Of a stretch of 64,000 nucleotides of DNA, positions 54,939-64,000 are shown piece by piece. Position 1 is the first letter of the stretch. Every line of letters starts with the position of its first letter. The DNA is from Bacteroidales bacterium (lineage in GTDB: Bacteria > Bacteroidota > Bacteroidia > Bacteroidales > UBA932). The position numbers and the translations under genes were made by a program. The notes under the pieces were generated by a model that made no database searches, was not told the origin of the DNA, and worked only from the letters and a program-made list of their open reading frames with translations. The stretch is from the NCBI GenBank assembly GCA_016285455.1, contig JAEEQS010000001.1, positions 186,001-250,000 of the forward strand. Direction: 5' to 3'.

Positions 54939-55409
54939 CTCATTTATATACTCAAATGAAACCTCTACAGGATCTGCGAGCTCTTTTGTGCCTCCAACCA
55001 GACTCTGGACGTGAACCTTATAAATAACCTTAAAACTGCCTTTTCCGTAATAGGAAAAATTCTTGAGCTTGTCTCCATATTCTTTTTCCTTCCAGCTTTT
55101 GAACTTGGTAAGGAAGATACCCATATTCTCAACGGCAACCTTGTCATATCCAGCCAGTTCTTCTGCTGTTTCATACTTGACCACATAGCCGGCAGCGTTT
55201 ATCCTGTTCCATTTTTCCACGTCTGTCTTCAGATCTGAAAACAACTGCTGGAGCTCAACGTTGCTAGAACTAATGCTAGAGGATTCAGAATCCCATTCAA
55301 CAAAAAACTGGTATGCCTGCTCCTGGTATTTGTCTTTGGATGAGGAGCTGCATGAGGTAACTGCGATTGCCAATGCGGCAATGGACAGTAATGATAAAAA
55401 CTTCTTCAT
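54930..55409 (-). CDS. Hypothetical lipoprotein
   Basis: 159 residues with an SPII signal (lipobox VTSC) and a Ser-rich linker. Residues about 35-95 are helical (LFSDLKTDVEKWNRINAAGY) and the C-terminal part is beta-rich. No known domain. It follows nadD by about 34 bp in the same direction. Confidence 0.7.
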   Translation of the reverse strand: MKKFLSLLSIAALAIAVTSCSSSSKDKYQEQAYQFFVEWDSESSSISSSNVELQQLFSDLKTDVEKWNRINAAGYVVKYETAEELAGYDKVAVENMGIFLTKFKSWKEKEYGDKLKNFSYYGKGSFKVIYKVHVQSLVGGTKELADPVEVSFEYINELT

Positions 55410-55443
55410 ATTATAAATTTTATTCTAAATAATCCGTCTGAAA

Positions 55444-56007
55444 TCAAGCAAAAATCGCACCAGTAGCGCGGATTTGGGTGGATGAAATGTTGTTTAGCGG
55501 GGCGTCTTCCAGATAGAGGGCCTTGTACTTTTTGCACATAGTCTTGACCCTGTAGCCTTTTCTCGGATAGACTATCACCTTGAATTCCTTGAGGATATCT
55601 TCTCCAAGGTACCATTTGGGCATAATCTTGAAGCTGTCTGCCCCGACAACAATTATGTATTCCGTCTTTGGATTCCGCTTCTGTAGCTCCTTCATAGTGT
55701 TGTAGGTGTACAGAGGCTCCTTCAGGTGGAATTCAATATCGTTGACTTTAACTCCCTTGCACTTTACCTGAGGGTTGGCTTCAATCTTTGGCTTCAGCTC
55801 TTTGTTGAACGCCCTTATTGCTTTTCTCAGCGATTGGAGCCGTTCCTTTGGGTCCTGAAGCATCTTCTTGTCTTTGAATGGATTGTGGGGGCTGAGAATC
55901 ATTTCAAAGCGGTCTATTCCGCAATTGAGAATGACATATTCAGCCACTCCCAGATGTCCGTAGTGGAGAGGGTTGAAAGAACCGAAGTAAAGTGCCGCTT
56001 TCTTCAT
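55444..56007 (-). CDS. nadD: Nicotinate-nucleotide adenylyltransferase, short C-terminus
   Basis: 187 residues. NadD adenylates nicotinate mononucleotide, the NAD step after PncB. The nucleotidyl-transfer motif GSFNPLHYGHL, SPHNPFKDKK, IIVVGADSF and ISSTQIRAT are present. The protein stops just seven residues after the STxIR motif (ATGAIFA), whereas usual NadD has about 20 more residues (the xxxYLVPExVxxYI tail). No frame downstream restores such a tail, so either the C-terminus is naturally short or it was lost. One base separates it from gmk. Confidence 0.9.
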   Translation of the reverse strand: MKKAALYFGSFNPLHYGHLGVAEYVILNCGIDRFEMILSPHNPFKDKKMLQDPKERLQSLRKAIRAFNKELKPKIEANPQVKCKGVKVNDIEFHLKEPLYTYNTMKELQKRNPKTEYIIVVGADSFKIMPKWYLGEDILKEFKVIVYPRKGYRVKTMCKKYKALYLEDAPLNNISSTQIRATGAIFA

Positions 56008-56008
56008 T

Positions 56009-56608
56009 CTATTTCTTCTTTGCTGGAGCTTTTTTCTTAGGCTTCAGGCCGGTGAACAGGGTTACAAGCCTTTCTGCCTTGGCAAATGACTCTTCAAGCA
56101 CATCGTTGACAAGCACACAGTCAAACTTGGCGGCGTATGTCATCTCTTCGGAAGCCTTGGCGATTCTGGTCTTGATGGCCTCTTCAGAGTCTGTGCCTCT
56201 GGTTCTTAGCCTCTGCTCCATAACTTCCAGGGAAGGTGGCTGGATGAATACTGTAAATGATTTTTCTCCAAAGATTTTCTTGATGTTGACTCCGCCCTTG
56301 ACATCCACGTCAAACATAATGACGTTGCCCTTGGCCCAGATTCTTTCAACCTCGCTCTTTAGGGTACCATAGAAAGAGCCTGGGTAAACTTCTTCATATT
56401 CCACAAACTCCTTGTTCTTTACCCTTTTCTTGAACTCCTTTACAGAGAGGAAATAATAGTCTTTGCCGTCAACTTCCTGGCCTCTAGGAGCTCTTGATGT
56501 GGCTGATACTGAAAACTCGAGTTTCTTGAAAGTTTCAAGCAGATGAGTCACTATTGTTGTCTTTCCGGCTCCGCTCGGTGCGGAGAAAACCATCACTTTG
56601 TTTTCCAT
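56009..56608 (-). CDS. gmk: Guanylate kinase
   Basis: 199 residues. P-loop SAPSGAGKTT at about 9-18, SATSRAPRGQEVDGKDYYFLS (GMP binding), YEEVYPGSFYGT, FDVDVKGG and RLRTRGTDSEE. Gmk phosphorylates GMP to GDP, needed for GTP, dGTP and ppGpp. The C-terminus is basic (GLKPKKKAPAKKK). Gmk-nadD is a common Bacteroidales order. The -7 element (complement of 56632-56639) forms part of a long palindrome shared with fba. Confidence 0.97.
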   Translation of the reverse strand: MENKVMVFSAPSGAGKTTIVTHLLETFKKLEFSVSATSRAPRGQEVDGKDYYFLSVKEFKKRVKNKEFVEYEEVYPGSFYGTLKSEVERIWAKGNVIMFDVDVKGGVNIKKIFGEKSFTVFIQPPSLEVMEQRLRTRGTDSEEAIKTRIAKASEEMTYAAKFDCVLVNDVLEESFAKAERLVTLFTGLKPKKKAPAKKK

Positions 56609-56627
56609 TTCAGATTCCGTTTGTTTA

Positions 56628-56664
56628 GTTGCAAATTTACGAATCTGTTTGCTAAATTTGCAAC
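56628..56664. promoter_or_regulatory. Symmetric divergent promoter of gmk and fba (12-bp inverted repeat)
   Basis: GTTGCAAATTTA (56628-56639) and TAAATTTGCAAC (56653-56664) are perfect inverted repeats around a 13-bp spacer. Each arm contains a TAAATTTG -7 element, one facing gmk and one facing fba, so both promoters have the same sequence. Confidence 0.65.
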
Positions 56665-56721
56665 GATTTTTGCGGCAAGTGTGCCGATTATATGTGATAA
56701 ACTATTAAAAATCTTTATATT

Positions 56722-57720
56722 ATGGTATCTTACAAAGAGTTAGGCCTTGTCAACACCAGAGAGATGTTCGCCAAGGCTGTAGCAGGCGGATATGCAATTC
56801 CGGCTTTCAACTTCAACAATATGGAGCAGCTCCAGGCCATCATCAAGGCAGCGGCCACCAAGAGGTCTCCGGTTATCCTTCAGGTTTCCAAGGGAGCGCG
56901 CTCATACGCTAACCAGACACTTCTCAGATATATGGCTCAGGGAGCTGTTGAGTATGCAAAGGAACTCGGATGGGAGAATCCTCAGATTGTTCTCCATCTG
57001 GATCACGGCGACACTTTCGAGACTTGCAAGAGCTGCGTGGATATGGGCTTTTCTTCTGTTATGATAGACGGCAGCGCCCTTCCTTACGATGAGAACGTTG
57101 CCCTTACAAAGAAAGTTGTGGAGTACGCCCACCAGTTTGACGTAACAGTAGAGGCTGAGCTAGGAGTGCTTGCAGGAGTAGAGGACGAGGTTGCCGCTGA
57201 GGAGTCTCACTACACTCGTCCTGAGGAAGTCATAGACTTTACCAGCAAGACCGGCTGCGATTCTCTGGCAATTTCCATAGGAACATCTCACGGAGCATAC
57301 AAGTTCAAGCCTGAGCAGTGCACCAGAGACCCTAAGACCGGAATTCTCATTCCGCCTCCACTGGCATTTGACGTTCTGGCAGAAATCGAGAAGAAGCTTC
57401 CTGGATTCCCTATCGTTCTCCACGGCTCATCCTCAGTTCCTCAGGAATACGTTAAGATCATTAACGAGAATGGCGGAAAACTTCCTGATGCTGTGGGCAT
57501 TCCAGAGGAGCAGCTCCGCAAGGCCGCAAAGAGCGCTGTCTGCAAAATAAACATAGACTCAGACTCACGTCTGGCAATGACCGCGATGGTTCGCAAGGTG
57601 TTCAACGAGAAGCCAGGCGAATTCGATCCTAGAAAGTACCTCGGCCCTGCAAGAGACGAGATGCAGAAGCTCTACGAGCACAAGATAGTTAACGTTTTGG
57701 GCTCAGACGGCAAGGCATAG
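56722..57720 (+). CDS. Class II fructose-bisphosphate aldolase
   Basis: 332 residues. The zinc ligands VLHLDHGDTFE, the VEAELGVLAGVEDE loop with its Glu, SIGTSHGAYKF and IVLHGSSSVP are typical of class II FBA. It cleaves fructose-1,6-bisphosphate to dihydroxyacetone phosphate and glyceraldehyde-3-phosphate. ATG 56722 has a leader of about 55 nt from the -7 element. The HAD phosphatase begins on the last base of the stop codon (TAGTG). Confidence 0.96.
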   Translation: MVSYKELGLVNTREMFAKAVAGGYAIPAFNFNNMEQLQAIIKAAATKRSPVILQVSKGARSYANQTLLRYMAQGAVEYAKELGWENPQIVLHLDHGDTFETCKSCVDMGFSSVMIDGSALPYDENVALTKKVVEYAHQFDVTVEAELGVLAGVEDEVAAEESHYTRPEEVIDFTSKTGCDSLAISIGTSHGAYKFKPEQCTRDPKTGILIPPPLAFDVLAEIEKKLPGFPIVLHGSSSVPQEYVKIINENGGKLPDAVGIPEEQLRKAAKSAVCKINIDSDSRLAMTAMVRKVFNEKPGEFDPRKYLGPARDEMQKLYEHKIVNVLGSDGKA

Positions 57721-58520
57721 TGACCGCCGCCCCAGACATAAAAGCAGTTTTCTTTGACATCGACGGAACCTTGGTGTCTTTCAAGACGCACAAGGTAACC
57801 CAGAGCAATATTGAAGTCCTTGACGCTCTTCGAAGGAAGGGCGTCAAGGTTTTCATTTCTACCGGAAGGATGCTTAAGATGACAAGTGTCCTGAACGGGA
57901 TAGAGTTTGACGGCTATATTGCAAACAACGGCGCAACTTGCTATGATTCAGCCAAGAAGATGTTATTCGGCCGCACTCTCCCTAAGAAGGAGCTATACGC
58001 TATTCGCGAAAGGCTTCTCAGGCCTGACTTACCTCCGTTTGCTGTATCTTTTATGGCGTCCGACGACTATTACATAAACTGCCCTTCAGACGTGGCGGAA
58101 GAAATCGCAAGAGTGGTAGGGGTGGCTCCGCCAACACTTTGCAGCATAGATGAAATAGCCGAGATGGATATCTACCAGATGTGTATCTATCTAAAGGGAA
58201 AGCCTCTGGATGACCTTATGAAAGACTGGCTTACAGGCTGCTGCGCCGCTGTCTGGAATCCTTTGTTCGCCGATGTGAATGAAAAGGGAATAACCAAGGC
58301 CTATGGAATAGACAAGCTCTTGGAAGTGTTCGGACTGGACCTTAGCCAGACTCTATCCTTCGGCGACGGAGGAAACGACATTCCGATGCTTGAGCATACA
58401 GCCATCAGCGTTTGCATGGGCAATGCAGACGAAGAAGTCAGGGCGGCATCTAACTATGTCACTGAAACGGTGGATGAAGACGGGGTTGCCAAAGCCCTGG
58501 TCAGGCTAGGCATCCTGTAG
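57720..58520 (+). CDS. Cof-type HAD phosphatase
   Basis: 266 residues from GTG 57720, overlapping the aldolase stop (TAGTG). HAD motif I FFDIDGTLV, motif II ISTGR, motif III Lys region EKGITKAYG, motif IV LSFGDGGNDIPMLE, with a type IIB cap between. Cof-like enzymes dephosphorylate sugar phosphates or cofactors; substrate unknown. Coupling to the aldolase hints at sugar phosphate control. An upstream ATG is missing, so GTG is the likely start. Confidence 0.88.
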   Translation: MTAAPDIKAVFFDIDGTLVSFKTHKVTQSNIEVLDALRRKGVKVFISTGRMLKMTSVLNGIEFDGYIANNGATCYDSAKKMLFGRTLPKKELYAIRERLLRPDLPPFAVSFMASDDYYINCPSDVAEEIARVVGVAPPTLCSIDEIAEMDIYQMCIYLKGKPLDDLMKDWLTGCCAAVWNPLFADVNEKGITKAYGIDKLLEVFGLDLSQTLSFGDGGNDIPMLEHTAISVCMGNADEEVRAASNYVTETVDEDGVAKALVRLGIL

Positions 58521-58525
58521 AAATT

Positions 58526-59341
58526 CTATTTGTGCAGCTGCTTGATTATAAGCAGAGTGCTCATCGTGATGATAATTATTGTCACAAATATCTTTATGAA
58601 TTTTTCTCCGCCCTTGATTGATGCGTATGAGCCGGCGATTCCTCCGATTATATTTCCCACGGCATAAATAAGGGCGATTCCCCAGTGAACCTGCCCGTAG
58701 ATTATGAAAATAGCCAGAGCAAGCGGAGTGTAGACAGTTACCGCAAACTGCTTGATGGCGTTGGAACGTATCATATCCAGACCTAGGAAAAAGAAGCTTC
58801 CGAACATAATCAGAAGTCCCACGCCGGAGTGGGTGAATCCGCCGTAAACTCCTATGGCGGTAAAAATCAGGAAAATCCAGAAATCTGAAATACTTGGCTT
58901 GAAGCCTGATTCTTCTGAAGCCCTTTTTAAGGCAATCTTCTTTCTGTCCACGAAAAGCAGTATAGACATAATGGGCAGAAGCACTGCCATCACTATTTCT
59001 ATGACTTTGACTTCTAGAATGGCGGCAAGCAGGGCTCCGAAAATGGCACCGCAACCAACAGGAATCCCCACCTTCCATCCGGTTTTCATATCCAGAAAGC
59101 CTTTCTTCTTGAAAATCACGGATGTAGTAATGAACTGGAGCAAAACGCCGACTCTGGTTGTGCCGTTAGCCACGTTGATAGGAAGTCCCATCATCATAAA
59201 CAGGCCGTAGGATATGGCGGTTGCCATTCCTGCCATGGTGTTAATGAAGCCCACAAAAGTGCCGCAGCCTACAAGCAGGAGTATGATCCTGTAGTCCGTA
59301 AAAGGAGTGGTGCTCAAAAAGTTATGGAGCTGCTCGAACAT
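58526..59341 (-). CDS. TauE/SafE-family sulfite/organosulfur permease
   Basis: 271 residues with 7-8 hydrophobic segments. LLVGCGTFVGFINTMAG near residue 25-40 and GVYGGFTHSGVGLLIMFGSF near 160-180 are the two characteristic Gly-rich repeats of TauE/SafE (DUF81) exporters. Family members move sulfite, sulfoacetate or organosulfonates; the real substrate is unknown. Divergent from grpE, with a 172-bp gap that holds the candidate operator. Confidence 0.88.
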   Translation of the reverse strand: MFEQLHNFLSTTPFTDYRIILLLVGCGTFVGFINTMAGMATAISYGLFMMMGLPINVANGTTRVGVLLQFITTSVIFKKKGFLDMKTGWKVGIPVGCGAIFGALLAAILEVKVIEIVMAVLLPIMSILLFVDRKKIALKRASEESGFKPSISDFWIFLIFTAIGVYGGFTHSGVGLLIMFGSFFFLGLDMIRSNAIKQFAVTVYTPLALAIFIIYGQVHWGIALIYAVGNIIGGIAGSYASIKGGEKFIKIFVTIIIITMSTLLIIKQLHK

Positions 59342-59380
59342 CTGGAGGGTTTTCCTTGATTTGCCTTATTGACAAAGATA

Positions 59381-59426
59381 ATGCAAAATGTCAGTCGCGG
59401 GCGAAAATGTTACTGACAAAATGTCA
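59381..59426 (+). promoter_or_regulatory. Repeated TGACA/TGTCA motifs upstream of grpE, candidate operator
   Basis: AAAATGTCA occurs at 59385-59393 and 59418-59426, with a near copy AAAATGTTA at 59404-59412. The last is part of the perfect palindrome TGACA-AAA-TGTCA (59414-59426). TGTCAGT (59389-59395) and ACTGACA (59412-59418) are also perfect inverted repeats. A near copy of the palindrome lies before dnaK. Confidence 0.5.
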
Positions 59427-59513
59427 ACACTTCTTATAAAAAGAACAATGGCAAAGAAATTGCCGTATCCGCCTCTGAATTCAACACAGCAAACAGTAAA
59501 ACCAAAAGATATT

Positions 59514-61314
<1,801 letters not shown>

Positions 61315-63039
61315 ATGAGAAAATTCAACTTCTGCGCTGCTTTGTTCCTTTGTGCTTTGTCCGTATTCCCGGCCTTTTCCCAGGATACGGATTATTCGCA
61401 TCAAAAAGAAGTGACAGACAGGTTCTTAGTTCCTATTGAGTCTTACAATGGATTTGCCGGAACATACGGTGAGCTGAGGGGAAACCATTTTCACTGCGGC
61501 TTGGATATGAGAACCGGCGGCGTGGAGGGGAAGAAAATCTATGCAGCGGATGACGGCTATGTTTCAAGGATAACAATAGGGCCGTGGGGATACGGCAATA
61601 TGATAGAAATAACTCATCCGTCGGGATACAAAACCATCTACGGTCATCTGAAGAGTTTTGCGCCTAAATACAAAAAGCTGGTAATTAAAAAGCAATACGA
61701 AGAAGAGAGCTGGGGTCAGCACATTGATTTCCCAAAAGACAGCCTTCCTGTAAAAAGAGGGGATCTCATTGCATATTCCGGCAATACGGGATCATCCGGC
61801 GGACCGCACCTTCACTTTGAGGTTCTGGATGAAAACGGAACTCCGGTTAATCTCCAGATTACTGGTATCTTTAACCTTAAAGACAATGAGAATCCAGTAA
61901 TCCGCGATGTCAGAATCGTAGGCTGCGCTCCGTTTTACGGTACTCTTTATACATTTCCGGTTGAGAGCAAAGGAGATACCGTCAAGGTTCCAAAGTCTTT
62001 TTACATTGCTGTGGATTCTTACGACGTGATGGCCGGAACTCCCGGAAAACTTGCCGTTTACAAATATGAAACCTTCCTGGACGGGGAGAGTTTCTTCCGC
62101 TTTGAAGAAGGTAACATCCCATATTCCGAAGGGCGATATATAGCATCGCTTCTGGACCATCCGCTAAGGCGCTCGACCGGCCGTTATTTCGTAAAGACTC
62201 AGATTGATCCCAACAACGGCCTTGCAGGTAGGATTAAGGCTGAAAACGATGGAATTGTCAGCATCGTCGATACACTTATTCACTTATTAAGGATAGAGGT
62301 CACCGATGTATATGGCAACAAAACCGTTAAGGAAATTAACGTGGCGCGGTGTGATTCCCTTTTCAGCGGAAGCGTTCCTTTTTCTCCGAAAGGAGAGTTT
62401 GCTGCCTGGGACAAAGACAATAAATATGTGTTTGACGGCTTAAGCGTACTGATTCCGGAAAAAGCCCTTTTCAGAAACGCTTTCTTCTACGCTATCCGAG
62501 AAAGAGACTCCTATGCTCCAGAGAAAAACATTCCCGCAATGAGTCCGCTTTGGAGTGTAGGAGATGAGAATATTCCTCTGAACAAGTCTGTTACGCTAAC
62601 ATTAAGATGCTCCGTTCCGGCAATGTACTTGTCCAAGGTAATAGTTGCAAGGGTGGGTCGCGGTGGATCGCTGAGCAGCGTTGGAGGAACCCTAAATGCC
62701 TTGACTAACGAGATGACGGCCAGCGTTTCTTCCTTTGGAAATTATTGCGTGACAGCGGATATGGAGGCTCCTGAAATCTCAATCAGGCTCAAGGAGGGGG
62801 CTGCTGTAAAGGAATCGTCCATAAAGATTACCCTAAAAGACCGCCTTTCCGGAATCCGGAAGTTCAGGTGCGAGATAGACGGGCATTGGGTGGTGGCTCC
62901 TTTGGACGGCAAGACTTCCACCGTGGAAATACCTCTGGCAGATGCCAGAATAGCAAAGGGCAAGCGTCACCGCCTGAAGGTTGAGGCAGAGGACAATGTG
63001 GGAAATAAATCTATGGCTGAGAAAAATTTTACTTGGTAG
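61315..63039 (+). CDS. M23-family zinc metallopeptidase
   Basis: 574 residues with a signal peptide (cleaved about AFSQ). The LytM/M23 domain (about 45-190) has NHFHCGLDMRTG, HPSGYKTIYGHL and GPHLHFEV, so the zinc ligands His-x3-Asp and His-x-His are all present. M23 enzymes cut peptidoglycan cross-bridges. The remaining 380 residues are beta-rich and of unknown kind. Start at the base after the dnaJ stop; anmK follows within 5 bp, so cell-wall genes follow the chaperone operon. Confidence 0.9.
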   Translation: MRKFNFCAALFLCALSVFPAFSQDTDYSHQKEVTDRFLVPIESYNGFAGTYGELRGNHFHCGLDMRTGGVEGKKIYAADDGYVSRITIGPWGYGNMIEITHPSGYKTIYGHLKSFAPKYKKLVIKKQYEEESWGQHIDFPKDSLPVKRGDLIAYSGNTGSSGGPHLHFEVLDENGTPVNLQITGIFNLKDNENPVIRDVRIVGCAPFYGTLYTFPVESKGDTVKVPKSFYIAVDSYDVMAGTPGKLAVYKYETFLDGESFFRFEEGNIPYSEGRYIASLLDHPLRRSTGRYFVKTQIDPNNGLAGRIKAENDGIVSIVDTLIHLLRIEVTDVYGNKTVKEINVARCDSLFSGSVPFSPKGEFAAWDKDNKYVFDGLSVLIPEKALFRNAFFYAIRERDSYAPEKNIPAMSPLWSVGDENIPLNKSVTLTLRCSVPAMYLSKVIVARVGRGGSLSSVGGTLNALTNEMTASVSSFGNYCVTADMEAPEISIRLKEGAAVKESSIKITLKDRLSGIRKFRCEIDGHWVVAPLDGKTSTVEIPLADARIAKGKRHRLKVEAEDNVGNKSMAEKNFTW

Positions 63040-63043
63040 ATAT

Positions 63044-64000
63044 ATGAAAAAGGTATATGATTTTGAAAACGGAGTGGAGATGATAGGCCTTATGAGCGGA
63101 ACGTCTCTGGACGGGCTGGATCTCTGCCACGTTCGTTTCTTCTATAGAGAAGGCAAGTGGAGTTTCAAGACTCTCCACGCTGAGGATGAGCCATATCCCA
63201 AGGATCTCAAAGACAGGCTTTCACGCGCCCAGACTATGACGGCTCAGGAATATGCCCTTCTGCATTCTGACTACGGCCTGTATCTTGGAGAAAGGGTTAA
63301 GGCGTTTATGGAACGCAACAGCATCCGAGATGTTGCAGCTGTTGCTTCTCACGGGCAGACGGTTTTCCACCAGCCTCATCTCAGGTTTACAGGCCAGATA
63401 GGAAGCGGAGCCGGAATTGCGGCTGCCAGCGGAGTGGACACAATCTGTGATTTCCGCACCACAGACGTGGCTCTGGGAGGGCAGGGAGCTCCTCTTGTTC
63501 CAGTAGGTGACAGGGCTCTTTTCGGTGACTATGACTATTGCCTGAACCTCGGCGGTTTCTCCAACATTTCATCAGAAGGCTTCAAAGATGGCAAATCCAT
63601 AAGGGTTGCCCACGACATATCTCCAGTAAACTATGTGCTTAACCACTATACCCGTGGAATAGGCCTGGAATATGACCGGGACGGGGAGATTGCCCGCAGC
63701 GGCAGAGTATGCCGCCAGCTTCTTCAAAAGCTCAATGCCCTGCCTTTCTATTCCCAGATGGGGCCTAAGTCTCTGGGCAGGGAGTGGGTTGAAAACGAGG
63801 TCATTCCTCTAATAGAGGCCGCCCGGATGGAAGATGGAAATCAGTTGAGCCTTGCTGACAAGCTCTCTACTTTTACAGAGCATGCGGCTTATCAGATATC
63901 GTTGAACGTTAAGCAGCAGAATGCAGATAAGGCCAAAGTCCTCACAACCGGAGGCGGGGCTTTCAACAAGTATCTACTGGAAAGAATGCGCTTCAACGCT
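63044..64000 (+). CDS. anmK: Anhydro-N-acetylmuramic acid kinase, N-terminal part
   Basis: The first 319 residues; the gene runs past the end of the window. IGLMSGTSLDGLD near the N-terminus is the AnmK signature, followed by VASHGQTVFHQP, TDVALGGQGAPLVPVGD, CLNLGGFSNIS and LTTGGGAFNKYL (ATP-binding). AnmK opens 1,6-anhydroMurNAc and phosphorylates it to MurNAc-6-phosphate, salvaging the products of lytic transglycosylases such as the MltF-like protein here. The start lies 5 bp after the M23 gene. Confidence 0.93.
   Translation, partial: MKKVYDFENGVEMIGLMSGTSLDGLDLCHVRFFYREGKWSFKTLHAEDEPYPKDLKDRLSRAQTMTAQEYALLHSDYGLYLGERVKAFMERNSIRDVAAVASHGQTVFHQPHLRFTGQIGSGAGIAAASGVDTICDFRTTDVALGGQGAPLVPVGDRALFGDYDYCLNLGGFSNISSEGFKDGKSIRVAHDISPVNYVLNHYTRGIGLEYDRDGEIARSGRVCRQLLQKLNALPFYSQMGPKSLGREWVENEVIPLIEAARMEDGNQLSLADKLSTFTEHAAYQISLNVKQQNADKAKVLTTGGGAFNKYLLERMRFNA

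Noticed and set aside
59369-59392. TTGACA at 59369-59374 as a sigma-70-type -35 box for grpE
   Set aside because: Bacteroidota use TTTG/TAnnTTTG elements, and no TATAAT-like box is correctly spaced.

Overview
The window looks like chromosomal DNA of a member of the Bacteroidales (phylum Bacteroidota). The signs are the TAnnTTTG -7 promoter elements ahead of many genes, sometimes with a TTTG about 20 bp upstream; families typical of the phylum (putative porin, carboxypeptidase-like regulatory domain protein, tricorn-like S41 peptidase, many small lipoproteins with SPII signals); very short intergenic gaps; and almost no Shine-Dalgarno sequences. I cannot name a genus. The window starts inside an endonuclease/phosphatase-fold gene and ends inside anmK. 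No stretch over about 300 bp lacks a gene, and I saw no CRISPR array, IS element, prophage or rRNA.

Layout. 0-5.4 kb: a RelA/SpoT-family synthetase with a degenerate hydrolase site, uvrB and an M28 peptidase, all on the minus strand. 5.5-16.7 kb: TPR protein, calcineurin-like phosphoesterase, lipoproteins, S9 peptidase, a zinc-ribbon/CD225 membrane protein, nucleoside phosphorylase, proline dehydrogenase. 16.7-18.1 kb: an AT-rich Fic-family gene behind a perfect palindrome, abutting a tRNA-Gly(CCC). 18.1-25 kb: FtsX-type permease, then a minus-strand run of MltF-like transglycosylase, putative porin and nicotinate phosphoribosyltransferase.

25-38.3 kb is the most distinctive region: thirteen tightly packed plus-strand genes behind one consensus promoter. 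The first two are an AmgK-type sugar kinase fused to a RapZ C-terminal domain and a MurU-type nucleotidyltransferase (muropeptide amino-sugar salvage). They are followed by an aryl-polyene/flexirubin-like lipid set: FabG, LpxL-like acyltransferase, ACP, ketosynthase, Cys-less ketosynthase partner, small SMR-like membrane protein, LolA-like carrier, GT2 glycosyltransferase, an MMPL exporter fused to a PlsC-type acyltransferase, an esterase and another acyltransferase. No aryl-CoA ligase, ammonia lyase, dehydratase or thioesterase is present, so the product is unknown.

38.3-64 kb is mostly housekeeping: DJ-1 protein, tricorn-like protease, rmuC, AMP nucleosidase, Nudix hydrolase, HerA-like ATPase, CoA-transferase, dnaK, pseudouridine synthase, SDR, nadD-gmk, class II aldolase, HAD phosphatase, TauE/SafE permease, grpE-dnaJ, M23 peptidase and anmK. 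dnaK and grpE-dnaJ are unlinked but share a TGACAAAATG(T/G)CA motif upstream. AnmK, AmgK/MurU, the MltF-like enzyme and the M23 peptidase together suggest active cell-wall turnover and salvage.

Across the window the asymmetric 9-mer ATCGCTGAG (complement CTCAGCGAT) occurs 27 times by hand count, against about 0.5 expected by chance. Copies lie on both strands, in different codon phases, and all inside genes. This is the strongest unexplained signal I found.
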